Assembly (NCBI GenBank): GCA_950295325.1
Contig: OX485803.1
Span: 48,623,554-48,687,553 of the forward strand
Length of the DNA stretch: 64,000 nucleotides
Direction of reading: 5' to 3'
From: Polytrichum commune
Lineage: Eukaryota > Streptophyta > Polytrichopsida > Polytrichales > Polytrichaceae
Shown: positions 25,075 through 35,579 of the stretch, one piece after another
Position numbering within the stretch: position 1 is the first letter of the stretch
How the letters are laid out: each line of letters starts with the position of its first letter
Notes under the pieces: model-generated
The model's input: only the letters and a program-made list of their open reading frames with translations
Told to the model about the DNA's origin: nothing
The model's database searches: none
Translations under genes and position numbers: made by a program

Positions 25075-25602
25075 ATGCGAAGGTCCCTCAATGTGCCCGT
25101 CGGGGCACTCTCGCTACTGCTGCTTGCGCTCTTGGTTTCGGAGGCCCTCGTGTTGCCCACCATGGCCAGGACCCTTGTAGAGAAGAAATGGTCGGAAGCC
25201 GCCGAGGTAAGACTTTGAGGTTTCAGTCTATGCATTGTTTACTGTTGAATTGGGCTGCATCGATGTGGTCAGCTGAGTAATCCCAGCTGATCAAAGAGGA
25301 AGTGTGTATGACATTATTGAGTTTATCGGTGCTCAGATTAATATTCGCAATAATTAAGTTGATCATTCATTAATCTGTACTCGCGGGTTAGCCTTGATGT
25401 TCCTCCTCAGGAAAATGGTGATGTTGCAAACTCACAGAAATACGGAAGCATGAAGGACTATGGGCGCGGTGGATATAATCCTGGCAATGGCAATGGTGGT
25501 TATAACAATCCAGGATATGGCAACAATCCTGGCTACGGTTCAGGTCGTGGGCAAGGCCAAGGCCAGAGAAGAGGTGGAGGAGGCGGAGGAGGAGGAGGCA
25601 GC

Positions 25603-25634
<32 letters not shown>

Positions 25635-25695
25635 TGGAGGAGGAGGAGGAGGAGGTGGTGGTGGTGGAGGAGGAGGTGGAGGCGGCGGCAACTAG
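25075..25695 (+). CDS. Secreted glycine-rich protein (GRP4), near-copy of GRP1
   Basis: Exon 1 is 25075-25206 and exon 2 is 25411-25695, with a phase-0 GT-AG intron, giving 138 aa. The exon-1 protein is identical to that of GRP1; the nucleotide differences are silent (for example GCT to GCC in the SEAAE stretch). The Tyr-Gly-Asn-Pro region is also the same. The poly-glycine tract is eight residues shorter overall and has a different serine position. Promoter and 3' UTR hairpin are conserved. Probably functional and redundant with GRP1, arising with the 7-kb duplication. Role inferred as for GRP1. Confidence 0.82.
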
Positions 25696-25703
25696 AATTT
25701 CCA

Positions 25704-25723
25704 ATGTAAGCTTCTTCTTACAT
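25704..25723 (+). terminator. Conserved hairpin in the GRP4 3' UTR
   Basis: ATGTAAG / CTTACAT, 7-bp stem and 6-nt loop, identical to GRP1. Confidence 0.4.
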
Positions 25724-26923
25724 AATTTGAAAATAAAAGGTTGAGATTGTTGATCATCAACTTTGCATTTGCAATCAATATCGTTCTCCAGCTACTTCAA
25801 GATGGGATTTATGGTACGCATGATGAGATATATGAAGAGATGGAAGAATCAGAAGTGAGCTTGAGACTGCCAATGTAGGATCAGGATAATCAAGTATGGA
25901 TTTCTTGCGTAATCGATGTTCGCTCTACCCAGTCAGCTTCAAATATGCAGTAACAGTTCGTATTCATGGAGTCTGATATGGTTCTAAATCTATCTGGGCA
26001 TGCATGAACATGCAGGTTCTTCAGGAGGGGTCACTTACCACAATAAATCGTAGCAGCTACACGAAGAACAGCTCCGCTTCGTCTCATTCGATGCCAAACA
26101 ACTGTCTGGCCAAAGCACTGTCCAAATTTAGTTGGTCAACTACTGTAATTGTGGGGACCCTGAGGGTTGATGTCGACTTGGGCTGTGAGAATAATCAAAA
26201 GTTGACGCATTGTAGAGTAAGACGGGTGAAGAGGACTAGACTCAACGTAAACGTTGTAGAATGCAACATCATAATTATTTCAGTTCACCGAGCTGGGTGA
26301 CATGTAACTGGATACCATTGCAAATGAAATACGTTTGAGTTTGATCGTTACATGCAAAAGTAATCTGAAACCATACTTTTCCAAAATTCATTTAATTCGG
26401 TGAGAAGTGTGTCCATCATAAGCTCAATATCACAACCTAGGTCATTGACTCTGCTTGCAAGCTTAGCATGTTTGAATCATGAGTTGGAGATAAATCATAT
26501 GATGTGAACCGGAGGTTGGCGGGAATGAGAGACGCTTCGATCAATTCATGAGCTGGAAGTTCTGTTGTGTTGATTTGGTTAGTTGCTTTCATCAAATGTA
26601 TTTGGTCGCTTGTTCAGATCTAGGACCTATTTAGTAGTTGGGGCTTTCGAAATCGCATACATCTTTGCAATGTTGCATTAGAGTAGACTAATCATAGTAC
26701 CCAATACATGCTTCTGTGCATCAACGATATTGACATGGGATAAAGTAGATATGATGAAAGCATACTCGATTTCATGTCAGCACATTGTATCTCACAAGTT
26801 GACTGCCAACTGAAGCACACAAGTCTTTGTTGAACTAAAGAAGCTCGCAACAGTCTCCAATGACATTCATCATCTGGTTTTATTGACAAGTACAAAGTGA
26901 GCACAACACTGATCAGTTGGGGG

Positions 26924-27583
26924 CTATGTTCGGGGAAAACTGACGACTAGTTCATTATCAGCCGATGGATTTCCCCTCACGGCCGGTCCAAATTTCCAAC
27001 CATCGGATGGCAATCCGACTGTAATTTCAATTCTCCGGCAATTAGCCGATAGACCAGAAAATGTCCCGGAAATGTAGCCGATTCTTCTTGTGAGTTACTG
27101 GATTTTAGCCGGAAGCATCCATAGCGCTATTTGTCTGGGGCATGTGATGATGCACTTGAGGAAGTACCCTAAACCTTGAACTTTTTGAATTATGCAACCT
27201 TTCCATGACCAAATCCAATTGCTTGTATGGAGAATTGGGGGACCCTTGACCTTCAAGCGGTGAAGGCATTGCTAGGTTCAATTCCTGCCAAGGATATTAA
27301 CTCTTCAAATTTAAAGTTTTGAACATGCCTTTCTTTTCACTTATTCAAGATTTTGTACTAAGAAATGATTTCTAATAACCTTTCATACATTCTCTAAACA
27401 ATTAGTGCCGATATGAATTCCATTTAATCGGATATTGGGCAATGAAAATATGAAAATATAGGCAATTGGCCGATTGATTTAACAAAAGACCGGCTCTTGC
27501 CGATGTAAATTGGAAAAAATCCAACCCTTCGTAGCAACTACCGGCAATTAGCCACTAAGGCTTCAAAAACTTCCCGAACTCTG
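26924..27583. mobile_element. hAT-like insertion with preserved empty site
   Basis: Termini CTATGTTCGGGGAA (left) and CAGAGTTCGGGAA (right, inverted) resemble those of the element at 22963-23986. The duplication GTTGGGGG occurs at 26916-26923 and 27584-27591, and exactly one copy is at the orthologous place in copy 1 (5215-5222). Repeated GCCGAT motifs lie inside. No coding capacity. It inserted after the 7-kb duplication, or in an allele that gave rise to copy 2. Confidence 0.88.
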
Positions 27584-29808
27584 GTTGGGGGTTAGAGTGG
27601 TGGAGAGTGGCAGATTGTCAATCTTGCCCAACCAGTTTGGTCTTCTTTACATCGCTACCTACACCGCGACATTGTTAAATGATGGGTGCAGAAATAATGT
27701 GTTGAGAAACACCCATGTGTCATATAACTGTGAATCTAGTGTGACTAGGACAGGTGCCAAGTTGGATGGAATGAATGGTTTAACAGCAAATTTAAAGTTC
27801 ACTGCAATTTCCTTTCGCAGATCACAAGCACCCATGAATCAGGTATTAGGAGAATCGAAACATCAGTAATTGAACACCACAAGCATGTCCTGACATGAAG
27901 ATTTTTTAGGGTCAATGAAACTTTGGTTCAGCAGACACAAGCAGATAAATTTTGGTGGACCACTACCTAGACTGTAGTCCTCAGCAGGTCCAAACCTAAG
28001 TATAGTAAAATACAAACATGTCATAAATCAGTGATGCACAGGGAAAGGTGGACATGGCACATAGGTGATGAGCATAATAACACTAATGCGTTTTGACTGC
28101 GTTAATGTCAACTTCTTGAGCACAATAATGTCACAAAGTTGACAAACGAATATCACATCAGATTCACGGGATTTTAGTAGTGTCAATTGTTGTGATTGTG
28201 TCAAGATTTGGTTCCAAATGTCATCTGTTGAGTGATAGAAAACGGTTCAAATTTCTCACACCAAATCAATGTGACATCCCTTGTCTCTAGACGTGGTACA
28301 TTAGCAGTGAGACCCTTGGAGGTCTACTTAGGGTGAGCTCATCCTTTGTAGGACGTAATGAATGTGTAGAAATGAGAAATATGTGGATATCAAGTATCAA
28401 TAAGGTAGATGGGTCTTAAGTGGCTCATTTTCTTCATCAGACCCCTACATTTGATTGGTATGTGGTTCAGTGAGGATCAAAGAGCAATCTATATTCAAAA
28501 GTGAACACAATTAGAAGCATTTATTTAATATCCAATTAAAAAATCAACAAACATGCACTTTTGATAAGCATAACGAAATAAGAAGAAGTTCAATTTTCAA
28601 TTTGATTTTTGCAAATGTTTCATCATAGATTTGCTAATGCAACACAAAATTTGTTGTGTAAATCTAATCGGTAGAAGTCAGAGAAGATTTAAAAATGAAC
28701 CAAATAGCACCCACATACCTTAGACTTACAAACACGTGGATAAGATTTGCTTCCCTACTTGTAATTTGCATAATGGCACTAAAATGGTTCTTTCAACTTT
28801 CTTGTGAAATGGAGTAATGATTGGGCGGAGGCCAGACTTGGTGTGGGTCATATAGCATAGAGTGTTATGGTACAATACTTTCAGTGCCAAAAGGAAATCT
28901 CCACATGGGATTCACCAGGATCTTGACCAATGTGGAGACGACACATGGCAAATCTTATTCAAAAAGCAATCAATTTGTGTCAAACTAGACAACACCCTAC
29001 AATAGTATCATTTTGTTGTAGCATGTCAAGACAAGAAGTCTGCACTCGTGTGAATGCGCTTGACATCAAATTTATTTCATTATCAATCTCAACATTTGCT
29101 ACTAAATTGATTGACGAGATTACAATACTTTGTTGCTATTATCAGCACATTGAACTAGCTTTTGGAGGTGCAAATTGTGCACCCATTTTGTAATGCTTGT
29201 GGTGGTGTTAGGCATAGTTTACCCCAAACTTTACCTAGTTCTAGAAAGATGAAGACAAAATTGTTAGGGCTGGAAAATCTTGTGCACTTATATCAGTTCA
29301 TCCCTAAACCTTAATTGATAGTAGTTGAACTCTAAACCCTCCACAAATTACTCTTAGCAAAATCCCCATTTATGCAACGCGACCATCACAAAACCCTTAA
29401 TAAGTTATGTTGCATCCACAAAGATCCAACAAAGATGAAGATTCATGCCGATAGTATTCAACAAATGCCTTTGTGTTTAAATCTTTATGTACGTCGTGCC
29501 TTCACACAGACTTATTAAAGAGAGAACCAGGACGAAACCCACTAGAATGGTAAAGTAGAACTTTACGTGCATCCATGTGCATTCAGAACGATGTGTTCCA
29601 CCACATGCATCCTAGCGAACTACCCCTCGTTCTTTTTCGGGTCTTGGTGGCTTAACATGATATTTAGCCATGAATTTTTTTTTCCTTTATCTCAAAAGGA
29701 GGAGGAGGAAGAAAGTAACGACAAAAGAGAAAGCTCAAGAAGAAAATGCCGCTGTAGGGATGATCCACAATTGCTTCATGTTGATTACGTAGCGATCATT
29801 TGTATTCT

Positions 29809-30024
29809 GTTCGGTGCACATCCTGACAAGAAGTTGACCTCCTGTCAACGCGGTTGACAAGGGAGGACATGCCCCCAAAGTCAATCTGCAAGTTGGAGTG
29901 GATCGTACCATTCGATGATGAGAAGGAGCTGCAGCTCAAAAGCTAATCAATTGCCTTTGTGGCTCCGAAGGTGGTCGGTCGGTGGACGTGGATGCCTGGA
30001 GAGGTAGTGATGTGCACTATATAA
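29809..30024 (+). promoter_or_regulatory. W-box pair and TATA box of GRP5
   Basis: TTGACCTCCTGTCAA at 29834-29848, third TTGAC at 29854-29858, TATATAA at 30018-30024, 184 bp after the start of the pair. Confidence 0.68.
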
Positions 30025-30143
30025 GGTGAGGGGACTCGGCCTTCTCCTTCATCTAACAGCACCATCGACCTGGCCGCTCTTCACTGGCTCCGCACTTGTG
30101 CACAGAACTGAATCGGCTCGCAGCTACCAATTCGACAATCTCG

Positions 30144-30800
30144 ATGGGAAGATCCTTCAAGGTGCCCGTGGCGGCACTCTCGGTAGTGCTACTTGTGCTG
30201 CTGGTTTCGGAGGCCCTCGTGTTGCCCACCATGGCCAGGAATCTTGTGGAGAAGAAACTGTCGGAATCTGCCGAGGTATGCCTTTGAGTTTACGCTCTAC
30301 ATATATTTTAAACTATTGTCGATATTGGCTGCATTAGTGTGGTCAGCTGAGTTCTACCAGCTAATCAAAGAGAAAGTGTGTATAACAATATTGAGTTCAT
30401 CTATCCGTGCCCGAGACCAATGCTTGGATTGAAAACCATCCATAAAATCTGTACTCATAAGTGTTTGATGTTTTCTCCTCAGAAAAATGGTGACGTTGCG
30501 AACTCACAGAAATACGGAAGCATGAAGGATTATGGGCGTGGTGGATATAATCCTGGCAACGGTGATGGTGGTTACAACAACCCTGGTTATGGCAACAATC
30601 CAGGATATGGCAATAATCCTGGATACGGCAACAATCCTGGTTATGGTTCAGGTCGTGGGCAAGGCCAAGGCCAGCGAAGAGGTGGGGGAGGAGGCGGAGG
30701 TGGAGGAGGAGGCGGCGGCGGTGGTGGCGGTGGAGGTGGTGGAGGTGGAGGTGGTGGTGGTGGTGGTGGAGGGGGAGGTGGAGGTGGAGGCGGCAACTAG
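30144..30800 (+). CDS. Secreted glycine-rich protein (GRP5), near-copy of GRP2
   Basis: Exon 1 is 30144-30275 and exon 2 is 30483-30800, with a phase-0 intron (GTATGC ... CCTCAG), giving 149 aa. Exon 1 differs from GRP2 by one residue (SESAE for SEAAE). The four PGYG units and the GRGQGQGQRR stretch are unchanged, and the glycine tract is three residues shorter. The signal peptide is about 1-31 with cleavage after PTMA. The promoter block and 3' UTR hairpin are intact, so the gene is probably expressed. Downstream, the array breaks into a GRP3-type fragment about 1 kb away. Confidence 0.82.
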
Positions 30801-30808
30801 GCATTCTA

Positions 30809-30828
30809 ATGTAAAATTCTTCTTACAT
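30809..30828 (+). terminator. Conserved hairpin in the GRP5 3' UTR
   Basis: ATGTAA / TTACAT with an 8-nt loop, 9 nt after the stop codon, as in GRP2. Confidence 0.4.
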
Positions 30829-31822
30829 ACTATGAGAATGTCATGTGAAGGTTGTTGATGCATGATGAGAAAGGAGTCTTTGGAAGTTTCTTAATGTGAA
30901 TGTGAGGTTCAAAGCTGAAGAATCTCAGAAAAGAGGAGCACTCTTGATCGAAGAGGTCAGTCAAGTATTGAAATCTTGCATGATCGATCTGCACTCCGAT
31001 CCAGTCCAGTCTGCAGCTTCAAGTTTGTATCGTGGAATCCATAAAATGTGATATTGCGCTGATCTGTGGGCATGCATGAACATACAGGTTCGAGAGGAGG
31101 ACTACATACAGTAGCTAATCCGAGTTACAATATGAAGAACTGATCCACTACGTACGTCAACTCTTTCTATGGCATTCATGGAGTTACAACTCCGGCCAAA
31201 AAATCAGTGCTTCCTCATTAGGTTGCTTTGTGCCATTGTAGTTGGTCAGCTACTGTAATGGCGATGACCCTGAGGTTCTCATTGGCCCAGCTGGTTGATG
31301 GACTCAGCTATTGGAAAAATCAGATCTAGATCATGTGCATTGTATAGTAGTACTAAAGACAGGTGAGGAGGAATAAACTCACCGTAGACGTTGCAGATTG
31401 CATGAGTATCATAAGTATTCCAATCCACGAGGATGTGTAATTGGATGCTATTGGGGACAAATCCTGGAGTTTGGAAGATATATATACAAGTCTCTAAGCA
31501 GATTTTTCAGAATTCAAAGATTTTCGGTGAGACTTGTGTGCATCTTTTGGGGATCTTTTGTCCCTGCAGCTTATATATACTGGGATCAACTGTCTGATTC
31601 TGAGCACGCGAAGCATGTGGGGCTTGAACTAATACACAGAATATGCAATCAATTTTGCGGCATTTGTGAATGCACTCTGTAATGGAGTTTGAAGTGGCTA
31701 ATGTCCTGCTCTGAGAAATTACTGCATCACACACACATCCATTACTCAGCTCCATCATCACTATATCCCACAAATTATGTAGCATTCCCTCCTATTCTCG
31801 CTCCTTTGCTCATTACCACATT

Positions 31823-31960
31823 GAGGTGGAGGTGGAGGTGGAAGTGGTGGTGGTGGCGGTGGCGGAGGCAATTGACTTGACCCAAAGCAACCGAAACATT
31901 TCATTTGAATTCAACATAACAAACCCCTTGCTTATCGATTCTTGCAACCTTAAGATGTTT
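31823..31960 (+). pseudogene. Truncated 3' end of a GRP3-type gene
   Basis: A glycine-codon run (GGTGGAGGTGG...) ending GGCAATTGA at 31875 is followed by a 3' flank matching that of GRP3 (AACATTTCATTTGAATTCAA). The signal peptide, intron and Tyr repeats are absent because the 7-kb duplication joins directly to the glycine tract. Identity to GRP3 continues to about 32180 but is clearly lower than between the two 7-kb copies, so this fragment derives from an older GRP3 paralogue. Confidence 0.75.
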
Positions 31961-34200
31961 GACTTAAAGAGCTTGAAAGAGAGATGATATCAATTGTTGA
32001 TTGGTGTGATAGAGAGACACTTGACCCAACTCAGGAATTGGAAGTGGAGCTGTGTTGATTGGTTTCCTCTATAGTATTTTGGTTGCTGATTCTAGGACAT
32101 AGATAGTGGTTGCTAATTTCCAAAATTGCGTGTACACGTATGCAATGGTGCATGGAAGTCTACTACAAATAGTGCATGTACGATATATAAGATGTGCATG
32201 AGCACTAGTGTCGAATTGAAATTTAAAAGGAGGCATGTTGATGAAAGCATACTCCATTATATGGCAATGCATAGTAATTCACATTTTGAATGTCAACTGA
32301 GGCTTAAAATTTGTTATTGAACGAGGTTAGGGGCTGGCAAGAGTCTCTGATGACCTTCATCGTCTGGTTTTCATGACATTCGAGTTCACACTGCAGAGTG
32401 ACCAAGACTCAGCTAGTAATTGAGGACGAGATTGCTAGAGCTAGAACTTGGACATATTGTATATCAACCATTTTGGACTTCATTACATCACTAGCTACAT
32501 GAAGACATTGTGTCTAGAAATGTAACTGCTAGTTGATAGCCCCTGTCACAATGTATTTGAAAAGGTCCGTATGTGATATACATGTGCCAAGTTGGATCTC
32601 ATTGATGATTCAACTGAAAATTTGAAGCAATTTCAGTTCAAAAAACATGAATAACCATGAATTAGATGCAAGGATCAACGCAGATTCACTAGTTCAAGCA
32701 TCCAAGCTAGGGGTTCAGACATACAAATTTGCACCAGTGAATAGAAGAAAGAAATAGGACCAGATAAGGGTCAACGACAGTCTGGTACAACACTTAGAGT
32801 TAGTACTAAAAGTAAATTTCCATGTGGGGTTTAGTAGGATTTTGTAAATGACAAACGTGGAAAATCTCTTTCAATACATTATTATTTTGTGTCAAACTAG
32901 ACAACGCTCTACAGAAGACTCATTATTTTTCTTCATCATGACGATACAAGAAGTTGGAACTCATGTCAACACTCTTGACATGAAATTCAATTTGATCTTG
33001 GCCGTTGCTATTGAATCCCTGTGCAAGATTACAACACTTTGGAAACACTTTGTTGTAATCTACAATTTGAAGTACTTGGTGGTCATCTATTGTAAGTGCA
33101 TATTGTGTAGCGCTTGTCATGATGTTGCTCAAATTTAACCAAAGTTCTTGATATTGAATTCCAGAGATCAACACACAATTTCATAGCCAACATATTCAGT
33201 TGTGAGTGTTACTCGTAGACTCACAACCTATGGAGTGCTTCCTAAATTATCTAAACAATCAAAATGCCCTCAACCTCAATCCTACTAAAGCTACTTTGAG
33301 AATTATTCCTTGATTATTATAACAAGAGTAAAGGAATTGTGTGGGATTCTTGTAAACACTTACTATAAAAATTCTTCCAGACACATGTATTCTCCAAATG
33401 TCTACCATCATGACAACTATTTTAGTTTTTTGTGAGACTAAACTACAGATCAAAATGAATGATCACCCCATGATCACAAAGTTAGTCCAAACTTATGCTT
33501 CAATAAATGGTGATCTATACATCAACTTAGTGCATGTAAAAGTTATGGTTAATCAATTCGTTAAAGAGTCATCACTATTGGAGTCAGTGTGTTTCACATT
33601 GGTTACTTTGTTCAAGATTAGTCACTTGATTAGTCAAAGTAGTTAGATTGATTAGTAATAGAAGTATCCTTGTTCACATCACTGGCAATGAAGAGGAATA
33701 ATAAGACGAGCAACAAGCTCAACGTAGATATATTGTTTGCAAGGCACTTGTGAGTGTAAGTGTATGTAGCTTACAGAAAGCTAATCAAGATTGATCATGT
33801 AAATGAGTGCTTGAGTTACTCACTCACAAGTAATAAAACATATTGTACAAAGTGTGTCTCTGCATGAGTGGCTTGTGCATCATCATGCGTGTGTGTGTTG
33901 AGTTATCAACGAGTGAAGAAATGGGTACAGATAGGGACCGTGAGTAAATTATGTATCAATGTGTAGAATGTTTCACCTCTGAGTGACTGTTTGAAGATTG
34001 ATGAAAATGTGTTGTCTATAAGAATCACGAACCTCCAGCTAAATCTAGGTTAATATGTCATATCAAAATAAATCCAACAAACGTGTGTTGATGGGAATCA
34101 ACAAGAGCCTTTGCATTTGGATCTTTATTTACATATCTCCACACCTATAACTTGTAAAAGAGTGGAAAAGCACAACAACAAGTAGCGATGATATGTATTT
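31961..34200. other. Old array flank, no gene seen
   Basis: 31961-32180 matches the GRP3 3' flank (11460-11770). About 32780-33130 matches the upstream regions of GRP2/GRP5 at low identity. 33116-34200 matches 11780-12430. This order restores a full old unit that is internally deleted in the first copy. Open frames of up to about 96 codons are not conserved between copies. Confidence 0.5.
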
Positions 34201-34202
34201 TG

Positions 34203-34410
34203 CTCGGTGCACATCCTGACAAGAAGTTGACCTCCTGTCAACGCGGTTGACACGGGAAGACATGTCTCCAAAGTCAATCTGCAAGTTGAAGTGGAACATA
34301 CCATTCGATGAGGAGGAGGAGCTGCAGCTCAAAAGCTAAAACTCATAAAGCTCAAAAGCTCAACTGCCCTTGTGTGCATGCCTGGAGAGGTAGTGTGTGC
34401 ACTATACAAG
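34203..34410 (+). promoter_or_regulatory. W-box pair and mutated TATA of the exon-1 pseudogene
   Basis: TTGACCTCCTGTCAA is intact at 34227-34241 with a following TTGAC, but the TATA box reads TATACAA (34403-34409) in the otherwise conserved context. The block has kept its W-boxes although the gene below is dead. Confidence 0.55.
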
Positions 34411-34529
34411 CTCGGGGGATTCTGCATTCTCTTTCATCCAAATAGCACCATCGACCTGGCTGGTCTCCACTGGCTCCGCAGTTCTGCACAAAATTGAATC
34501 AGCTCCCAGCTACTAATTCCACAATCTCG

Positions 34530-34663
34530 ATGGGATTATCCTTCAATGTGCCTGGGGGCGCACTGTCGTTACTGCTGCTTGTGCTCCTTGGTTTCGGAGG
34601 CCCTTGTGTTGCCCACCATGGCCAGGACCCTCGTAGATAAAGAAACTGTCGGAAGTTGCCGAT
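34530..34663 (+). pseudogene. GRP exon-1 pseudogene
   Basis: This is homologous to exon 1 of GRP1/GRP2 (start MGLSFNVPGGALSLLLLVLL). A one-base insertion after the hydrophobic core shifts the frame (GFGG instead of VSEA) and leads to a stop at 34638-34640. A second extra base lies near GATAAAG, and the exon-end codon plus donor reads GATGTAATA instead of GAGGTAAGA. No exon 2 is found in the following 1 kb. Not expected to give a GRP. Confidence 0.85.
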
Positions 34664-34970
34664 GTAATAAGACGTCGATGAGTTTACGGTCTCTGCAACA
34701 GACTTGATAGGATGACACAAATTTTGTTCACAGTCTACATTGACTGCAGTTTGGTAATAGAGAAAACTACTACACTTCAGTACTTCGTGAGTCCCAGCTG
34801 ATTAGAAAGGAATTAGCACAAATTAGAATTCAAGCAGAGTTTTCAGAATTTCTATCCATGATTTTCAGTGAGATTCTGAGAAAAGCATCATGGTGTAGAA
34901 TTCTGCATAAGTACACGGGATACATTCAATTTTGATTTATAGTTTGTGAATGTACTGGCTGGCATGTTAT

Positions 34971-35002
34971 AGGGTTTAGGGTTTAGGGAACCCTAAACCC
35001 TC
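34971..35002. repeat. Interstitial telomere-like inverted motif
   Basis: AGGGTTTAGGGTTTAGGG is followed after two bases by CCCTAAACCCT, that is, plant telomere-type repeats meeting head to head. Only about four units in total. Confidence 0.7.
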
Positions 35003-35579
35003 TCGGAGCTACTGATATATATTGATGCAAAATTGTCTCATGTCGTGCACAGAAGTTGCTGGACGCACACAACCTCTACCATGTTTAAAGCTGGTTTATA
35101 TAAATTCAGTTTGGAATGTTTCATCGGACAGATGAAATTGGCTTTGGAATTCCAAATGATAGCCTGACGCCATGGCCATCTGGTGCGTTCCTCTATTTCC
35201 CAAGTAAATTTGTGTTATGATTTACCTAGTCAGAATTGTTAATATGATATGCTTGTGGTCCCCAACTTCCACCAATTTGCTTTTGATAGAGGAACCTTGG
35301 GTTACCGAATTTTGGAGGTGCATCATGTGCAATGAATTAGTACTTTCTCAAACTTTGATGAGTAATGTAATGTCACATGCAAGCTAACAACCCTCGAAGT
35401 ACATTTCAGGCTAGCTAGCATTTCTTACCCTTATGTTCAAACCTTCTCACTACATTAAATATGATAGTGATGGGATCGAATTTGAGAAGATGGAAGTAGC
35501 TAGTTGGCACATACGAACCCTGCCCCATCATATTCCCTTTACATTTGACGTGTTCGTCCTTATTTACAATAGAATCTAG

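Larger units (their letters stand above)
24286..31823 (+). repeat. Recent segmental duplication, copy 2 (carries GRP4 and GRP5)
   Basis: This is the counterpart of 2561-9474 in the same orientation. The left flank is unrelated to that of copy 1. On the right it runs directly into a truncated GRP3-type tail. The extra length relative to copy 1 is explained by the 660-bp insertion plus its 8-bp duplication at 26916-27591. Confidence 0.9.

Noticed and set aside
31689-31880. 63-codon frame ending in WRWRWKWWWWRWRR
   Set aside because: This is an out-of-frame reading of the truncated glycine-codon run joined to spacer sequence.
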